Below are positions 17,233-21,989 of a stretch of 21,989 bases of DNA, in pieces; the stretch's first letter is position 1, and every line of letters begins with the position of its first letter. The DNA is taken from the NCBI RefSeq assembly GCF_001039355.2, contig NW_019776183.1:74100-96088 (forward strand). The letters are read 5' to 3'. Below the pieces are notes generated by a model. The model was given only the letters and a program-made list of their open reading frames with translations. It was not told where the DNA came from and did not search any database. The stretch is from Lingula anatina (lineage: Eukaryota; Brachiopoda; Lingulata; Lingulida; Lingulidae). Made by a program: the position numbers and the translations under genes.

Positions 17233-18402
17233 ATGACATGGTTAGATTCCCTTGAGCCGGGGGACTTGATAGAGTTTAACAGGTTTTTTTACTCGCACTG
17301 GGCCGTTTATATAGGCGAGTGGATGGTTTTAACACCTTATAAATGTCATGAGATTTTTGTTGCGATACTTAGAAGTCATTTAACTTTAATGTTCAGAGTG
17401 CAGGCCTAAATGTAGATTTAAACTAGAATTAACGTTTATGGACTAAAACATAACGTTTGCAGTAAATATAGTTAAACTATTTAGCACACACACGTACAAC
17501 TACATGCTGCCAGTAAAAGTCAGAAAGAATGGTTTACAACTCAACAAAACAAAGCGGATCTAGTTAAGAGCCTTTGAATCACATTACACGGTAGGATTAA
17601 TATTTACATTCAGGTAATGAAGAGGTGGTCCACCTTACTTTAGACGGAATGGGCTCAAAGAAGAAGGCCTGCTGCTCCTGTTGTGTGAGTGTAAATACAT
17701 CATGCAACCCCTTTAGTGTGTTTATGCAGACAGCTTTTATTGAAAAGGCCAACCTCTGGGATGTGAAGGGGAATAGTGAGGCGAAGAAAAACAACGAAAA
17801 AGACAGCCAATACAAGTAAATGTTTATAATTAGCTTTACACAAATGCCAATTATTTGATGTTATTATGTTGAAATATATATATATATTTTGTGTAGATAG
17901 TACTGTTAGCGCACCCATGCCAATACAGACATGTTAGGCGACATGATATTATAGGATTATTCTTGGAGTTAATGTTTTTTTTTTTTTTCATTCAGTATTG
18001 ACAGGTCAATTATTGAGTGTTTATAAGCTATTATACATTTTAAAGATTTTTTTTTTCAATTTTTTCTTCAATAGTAAACTGTTTGAGATATATTATAATA
18101 CAGTTTTAAGTTAATTTTTTAGGCAGGATCGGTCAATTACCTACAGTTGATAAGTTACACTTTTTTAGAATTACTTATTTCATTATGTTCTCAATACTAT
18201 AATGTTTAAGATACATAAATGTTACAAATTCATAGTGAGCAGTTAATGTGGAACATTCATAGCACACAATTTCTCGTGTTTCAGACGTAACCCGAGTGAT
18301 GAGATCGTGAAGAGGGCTTTGTCAAAGCTGGGACCGACCGATTACAATATCTTTACGAATAATTGTAAACATTTTGTATTGTTGTGTAGATATGGATTGT
18401 AG
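17233..18402 (+). CDS. PLAAT/HRASLS-like paralog without membrane anchor, three exons, 133 aa; possible pseudogene
   Basis: Coding exons are 17233-17314, 17614-17815 and 18285-18402, matching the gene at 7229 in order and intron phase (1, 2). The family's thiol-acyltransferase triad is kept: His in YSHWAVYIG, His in VVHL and Cys in NNCKHF. The frame is open throughout although many residues differ. Three oddities stand out. The intron 1 donor is GC (G|GCGAGT) where copy B has GTGAGT. Eight codons are missing after the start. Exon 3 ends CRYGL-stop, where copy B continues and splices to its anchor exon, so the product would be soluble. Exon 2 carries a Cys-rich insert (KKKACCSCC) not seen in copy B. 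GC-AG introns can be spliced, so it could be active, or it could be a young pseudogene. Possible polyadenylation signal: AATAAA at 18983-18988. Confidence 0.7.
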
Positions 18403-18577
18403 TAGTTAGGTACGTTCTTTTAATTTTTTATTTTCCTTTATGTTTGTTTCTAAATAACTTCATTTTAGCTTCTGACTTTTTATCATTTCTTTGTCCGACT
18501 TTTATAACTTTTCAGTGTGGTGTTCTTATTATCATTTCTTTTTGCTATCTGCGATCCCTATGTCCGTCTGTTTGTTC

Positions 18578-18595
18578 GTCTGTCTGTCTGTCTCA
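18578..18595 (+). repeat. TCTG microsatellite at the end of PLAAT duplicate homology
   Basis: This short TCTG run lies at the position equivalent to the intron 3 microsatellite of copy B. Homology continues through TCTCATG (to about 18597) and then stops. Confidence 0.75.
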
Positions 18596-18708
18596 TGAGT
18601 AGTGATAGAGGCACGCCTGGTTTACCAAAAGACTGGCGGAATGCGGAATGTGGTCGGATATATACCAAGATACAACATAAAGATGGATTCGTTTTTTACG
18701 GTGTTTGA
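18595..18708 (+). other. Unassigned reading frame just past the duplication breakpoint
   Basis: A frame reading SSDRGTPGLPKDWRN, then CGRIYTKIQHKDGFVFYGV and a stop, has a balanced amino-acid composition unlike the usual AT-driven frames nearby. It follows a pyrimidine-rich TCTG run and an AG that could serve as a splice acceptor. I do not recognise the family. It could be an exon of a different gene brought to the breakpoint, or chance. Confidence 0.2.
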
Positions 18709-19597
18709 TAAATTTTCAAAATATTCATAGTTCATAGGGCGTTGATACTTCAGAAAGAAATTTCGTCCTAGGTCGTTAAACAGATTGTATCAGAAGGTTG
18801 AGAAACCCTTTATTCTTTAATGAGACAGAATTATCAAATTCTGCAAAGAGAAGGGATAGCCTGTAGTCTGAAAAAGTTGAGGTTAAGAGAAAAGACTACC
18901 ACAATAGTGACACGCACAACATGAATGTAACCAGCCATCAGTTTAGAGAACATTGATTTTGATTGAATCTGGAACTATGAAGAATAAAGAAAACTGTATT
19001 ATTCTTGAAAGAGATTGATTGCTTATATATAGTTCAATCGGTAAAACGAAAATCGACCGGATGTTGCGTTGCAAGGTTTGAACACCAGAAAAAGTAACCT
19101 TTAATATTAATGCGTAAACATTTTTCCTGTTTTATATGCATCAAGAACTGCATCACCCGCGAGCCGCTTGCAAGAGTTTTAAAGTGTACTGACATATGTA
19201 GTATGGATACAACACATTATATTTAACACATATTTAACAGGGTGAAATAGCGCCAAATATTAACAGTAAATTTTAATGCAGTTTTTTTTTAATTTCACAA
19301 GGAAGAATAAAGTTCGCGTGTTTTGCAAAGGATATATTGATTGCTTGTTCTTTCAAACTTAGCGAGATATGATTTTAAAATCAGCTGTGAAATCGATGTC
19401 AAAATAAATGAACGTGCCTAATCTAAGAATTAAAGATGAAAGTAAAAAGTAATATATGGACTAAATATTAAATTTCCCATCGTAAAAATCATTTCAAGGG
19501 ACCATAAAAAACGTAATCAATTTTACTTTCAAGATAAATTTGTTGTGTTGGTAAAATATATACTAACTCTGACAACAGTGTATTTTTTTCATCCCAG
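18709..19597. other. Intergenic or intronic DNA, no gene seen
   Basis: AT-rich, with no equivalent of PLAAT exon 1 upstream of the exon-like segment at 19598. Confidence 0.45.
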
Positions 19598-19685
19598 GTG
19601 ATGACAAGGTGTTAACGGTAGAGATGAATGTAAAGAATGATCTTTTTGATAAAAAAGAATTTTGGGAAAAAATTATTTCAAACAG
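19598..19685 (+). pseudogene. Possible orphan PLAAT/LRAT exon 2 remnant
   Basis: An 88-base segment lies between a pyrimidine-rich CAG acceptor and a GT donor (AG|GTGTAG). It has the same borders as PLAAT exon 2, entering in phase 1 and leaving in phase 2. It would read (G)DDKVLTVE, then KKEFWEKIISN(R), comparable to GDEQVVHIT, KKAF and FW in the intact gene. The central region is much shorter and the catalytic His position is Thr. No matching exon 1 or exon 3 was found nearby. The border match supports homology, but the sequence match is short. Confidence 0.35.
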
Positions 19686-19985
19686 GTGTAGCTTCAACCT
19701 TTAAGCCGAAATTTCATTTCTATAAAAGCAACAATTAACGTGTGGTGACTGATTAACCCTTTGCGGTCCTATGATTAACCTGCTTAGTGCAACGTGATCA
19801 TTATTTATGTCAATCTTATCGCACTAAAGGACTTGATATATACCCGTGGAAATAAGTGGTGAATGTTACCAATTACAAGAAAAAATGTGTGGCAATAAGT
19901 TACAGTCCATCTGAGTGGAAATGTTGAAATTTGGGAAAGACTTATAGGAAGAGATAACTTTCTCCTGCTTGTACGAGTCCGTGCC

Positions 19986-20578
19986 CAGCAGGCATAGTAA
20001 CAGTGGATCAACGTTGAAAACAAGTTGGGCCGTTGACCTACCTAAATTCAACGTTGAATCAATGTTGATCCGGCCACGTCAAAATGTGACGTTGATTCAA
20101 CGTTGTATTTTGGTTGTAATTTGAAATATTATTGAGTCTAAATAGAGTCAGCATTATATAAATTATTGAAACGATGTTTATATAAAGGCCTATATATGAC
20201 ATAACATATTAAAATGAGTTTACGACAGCTGCATGGTATCTGCTGCCATGGGTAACAATTAGTTCTAGTCTATTAACACCAATTATAACAGTGTCGCATA
20301 ATCCACCTCAGGCTTGTTTTACATTAAATTAAATTTAGTGCTGGCCAGTCTTGTGCGGTGCATATTGTAGAATCTTCGGACTATCGTTACCGAAATGACC
20401 AGCATGTGACAAAAGCTTAAATAAACTATTATACTGAATACCCCGCCATCATCCTGATGCTCTATTGTTCATTACTTCCAAAAAAGATCCAATTTTCAGA
20501 TCCAATGTTAATCAAACGCCTTGTCAACGTTGAAGTTCAACATTGTTTCAACGTTGAAACAACATAATTTGCCCGCTG
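19986..20578. mobile_element. Non-autonomous TIR-like element with CAACGTTG palindromes (about 593 bp)
   Basis: The ends are short inverted repeats, CAGCAGGCA (19986-19994) and TGCCCGCTG (20570-20578), with one mismatch. Next to both ends the palindrome CAACGTTG is clustered: 20009, 20049 and 20098 on the left, 20525 and 20549 on the right, with degenerate copies between them. The subterminal block near TTTCAACGTTGAAAC is itself self-complementary. There is no coding capacity and no clear target duplication. Superfamily unresolved. Confidence 0.65.
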
Positions 20579-20863
20579 TGTGTCTCTCTCGCGACATCTG
20601 AGAACTTGAGTGGAGGCCATTAAAAGTAGTAACTGAGGTCCTGTGGAATATCTTTAAAGAAGTCAGTCTGTCCTGACGCCTAATAAATCCCGTAGAGCTC
20701 AACTAAAGAAACTCAAAATTAGTCCCCACTCTCTATAATGATATACCGATACGTTCAACCCTTCTTATCACACTTTTTAACCGACTTAAACATCTTCTCA
20801 CCCCACGAGAAATTAAATTTGATTATAGGCCCGAAATAAATGGAAGTCATTACGCATGCTTAG

Positions 20864-21067
20864 ACTGGGTTCCCATCCCTAGATCGATCTCACAGGATCG
20901 GTCCATCTCCACGCTAATTGCTTTCAGCTCAAATGGCTCAGACGTCTGGTTCGCCTACTAAAGCTGCTAAGCGATAGTCAATTACCCCCTATCAGCTTCA
21001 GTAGGTGTGACAAACATCTAGGCTGCCCAAGTTAACTGCAATTAAGCGAGAATCCCCTTGGAGATAG
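20864..21067 (+). repeat. Imperfect tandem repeat of about 200 bp, unit 1
   Basis: The unit is shared with 21113-21297 in the same orientation. Common blocks are ACTGGGTTCCCA, TAGATCGATC, GGATCG, CACGCTAA, AATTGCTTTCAGC, TTACCCCCT, GTAGG and GCGAGAATCCC. An internal inverted pair (CCTACTAAAGCTG and CAGCTTCAGTAGG, one mismatch) flanks the middle. It is not a tRNA-like sequence that I can fold by eye. Family unknown. Confidence 0.65.
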
Positions 21068-21112
21068 TTCGACCCAAAGTTAGTACGAAATTCTCTGCGA
21101 ATGGTCCCTTAA

Positions 21113-21297
21113 ACTGAGTTCCCACAGATTTAGATCGATCCATCTGGATCGACCTAACTCCCTGGGGGTTCACGCTAAATTGCTGTCAGCCGAGTGCGCA
21201 CGGCAGTTACTTACCCCCTTACCGCTTTTAGTAGGCGGGACAGGCATTTAAGCCGGTTAAGCTGACACCAATCTAGTGAGACTCCCTAGGAGGATAG
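21113..21297 (+). repeat. Imperfect tandem repeat of about 200 bp, unit 2
   Basis: This is the second unit of the pair starting at 20864, offset by 249 bases at its start and shortened by small deletions. Whether more copies exist outside the window is unknown. Confidence 0.65.
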
Positions 21298-21989
21298 ATC
21301 TATCTAAATATCTATGGGAATGGGGTCTAGGATTAAAGCCAATAAACTACATGTATACTCAACATTTATCTGATAAGCCCAAAGGTTTTGTTTTTTTTTT
21401 CACGTGGCACTGTGATAAATTGAATTTGATAAAACCTACCTTGCTGTGTTATCAGAAAATTACCATCAATCGAGAAGCCGGCCCCTTCTTAAACTGGTGT
21501 GTTGAACAGAGCTATATTGGATAAACAATGTTTGATTCGTGAACCAAATAACGTTCAGTCTTTGTGAAATGCACGTTTTTTGGCTCGTAAATCTTGTTGC
21601 TTTTCGTACAAGTTTTGTCAAAAAACGGCAATTTATGTAATTAACGAGAAATATACTTTTCACGTGCACACTGAAAATCACTGTTGATTCAGTTGCAATT
21701 TGCAGAGAAGAAGAGAACAAAAGTTGTGATGATATTACTTAAAAGATAAAAATACGCAGATACTTAAAATGGACTATGAATGCTGCAACTTAAAACATAA
21801 CTTGCAACGAGGTCAACCACAAAGTAGACACACGGGGTCAATAAACAATTATTTAAAGAAATGTTAGTCTACAAAAATAAAACCTAAACATTCTATATTC
21901 CGCCACTTTTTTATAATTTCATGAAACCATGTACAGGTAGACAATTCGCATTCCACCAGTCTTCTGTTACTGCTACTCTCAAGCTTTGC
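21298..21989. other. Intergenic DNA, no gene seen
   Basis: Open stretches of 82-84 codons on both strands (21276-21524 and 21466-21720) have no recognisable domain and AT-driven composition. Confidence 0.5.

Noticed and set aside
18285-18420. Splicing out of exon 3 of the second PLAAT copy through TTAG|GTACGT near 18410
   Set aside because: In-frame stops at 18400-18402 come first, so this donor could not restore the anchor to the protein.
1-21989. tRNA, rRNA, snRNA genes or CRISPR-like arrays
   Set aside because: No tRNA arm patterns with matching A and B boxes, no rRNA-like segments and no spacer-repeat arrays were seen on either strand; the tandem repeats present have no unique spacers.

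Overview
The window looks like nuclear DNA from a marine invertebrate animal. Genes are split by AT-rich introns with GT/GC..AG borders, intergenic DNA is dense in repeats, there are AATAAA signals, microsatellites and several DNA-transposon relics, and there is no prokaryotic gene packing. Both recognisable gene families are metazoan: a rhodopsin-class GPCR and PLAAT/HRASLS-type LRAT-domain proteins. A hemichordate, cephalochordate, echinoderm or lophotrochozoan would fit. I cannot resolve the clade from sequence alone.

Layout. (1) 225-1765: a class A, peptide-receptor-like GPCR whose whole 473-residue reading frame lies in one exon. It has a strong splice acceptor upstream, two tiny uORFs (the second overlaps the start as ATGA) and AATAAA just after the stop. 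(2) 1800-5900: non-coding DNA with a dispersed repeat in two direct copies (3293-3647, 5043-5393), a CpG-richer block, a 26-codon basic mini-ORF and two minisatellites. (3) 5915-9128: a PLAAT locus. An orphan promoter copy is followed by a PIF/Harbinger-like element, a second promoter copy, and an intact four-exon gene for a 177-residue protein with the full His-His-Cys triad and a C-terminal membrane anchor. (4) 9200-16800: repeat-rich DNA holding ATF/CREB-like 24-bp-spaced repeats, a dead Tc1-like transposase on the minus strand, a 692-bp TIR element full of ATCGCGAT palindromes, and a 146-bp tandem array carrying one DR1 nuclear-receptor motif per unit. (5) 16840-18597: a paralogous PLAAT copy with an intact reading frame over three exons but no membrane-anchor exon and a GC splice donor. 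Homology to the first copy stops at a TCTG microsatellite. (6) 18600-21989: a possible orphan LRAT exon, a TIR element with CAACGTTG palindromes, and an imperfect tandem repeat of about 200 bp.

The best biological story is local duplication of the PLAAT locus: three promoter copies, two readable genes and perhaps one leftover exon. All three promoter copies share a kappaB-like site about 30 bp upstream of a TATA element, and two share a perfect CRE (TGACGTCA). The second gene would make a soluble version of the enzyme. The GPCR appears unrelated to this cluster. I did not find a clearly undescribed system; the soluble paralog and the orphan promoter are the leads most worth following.
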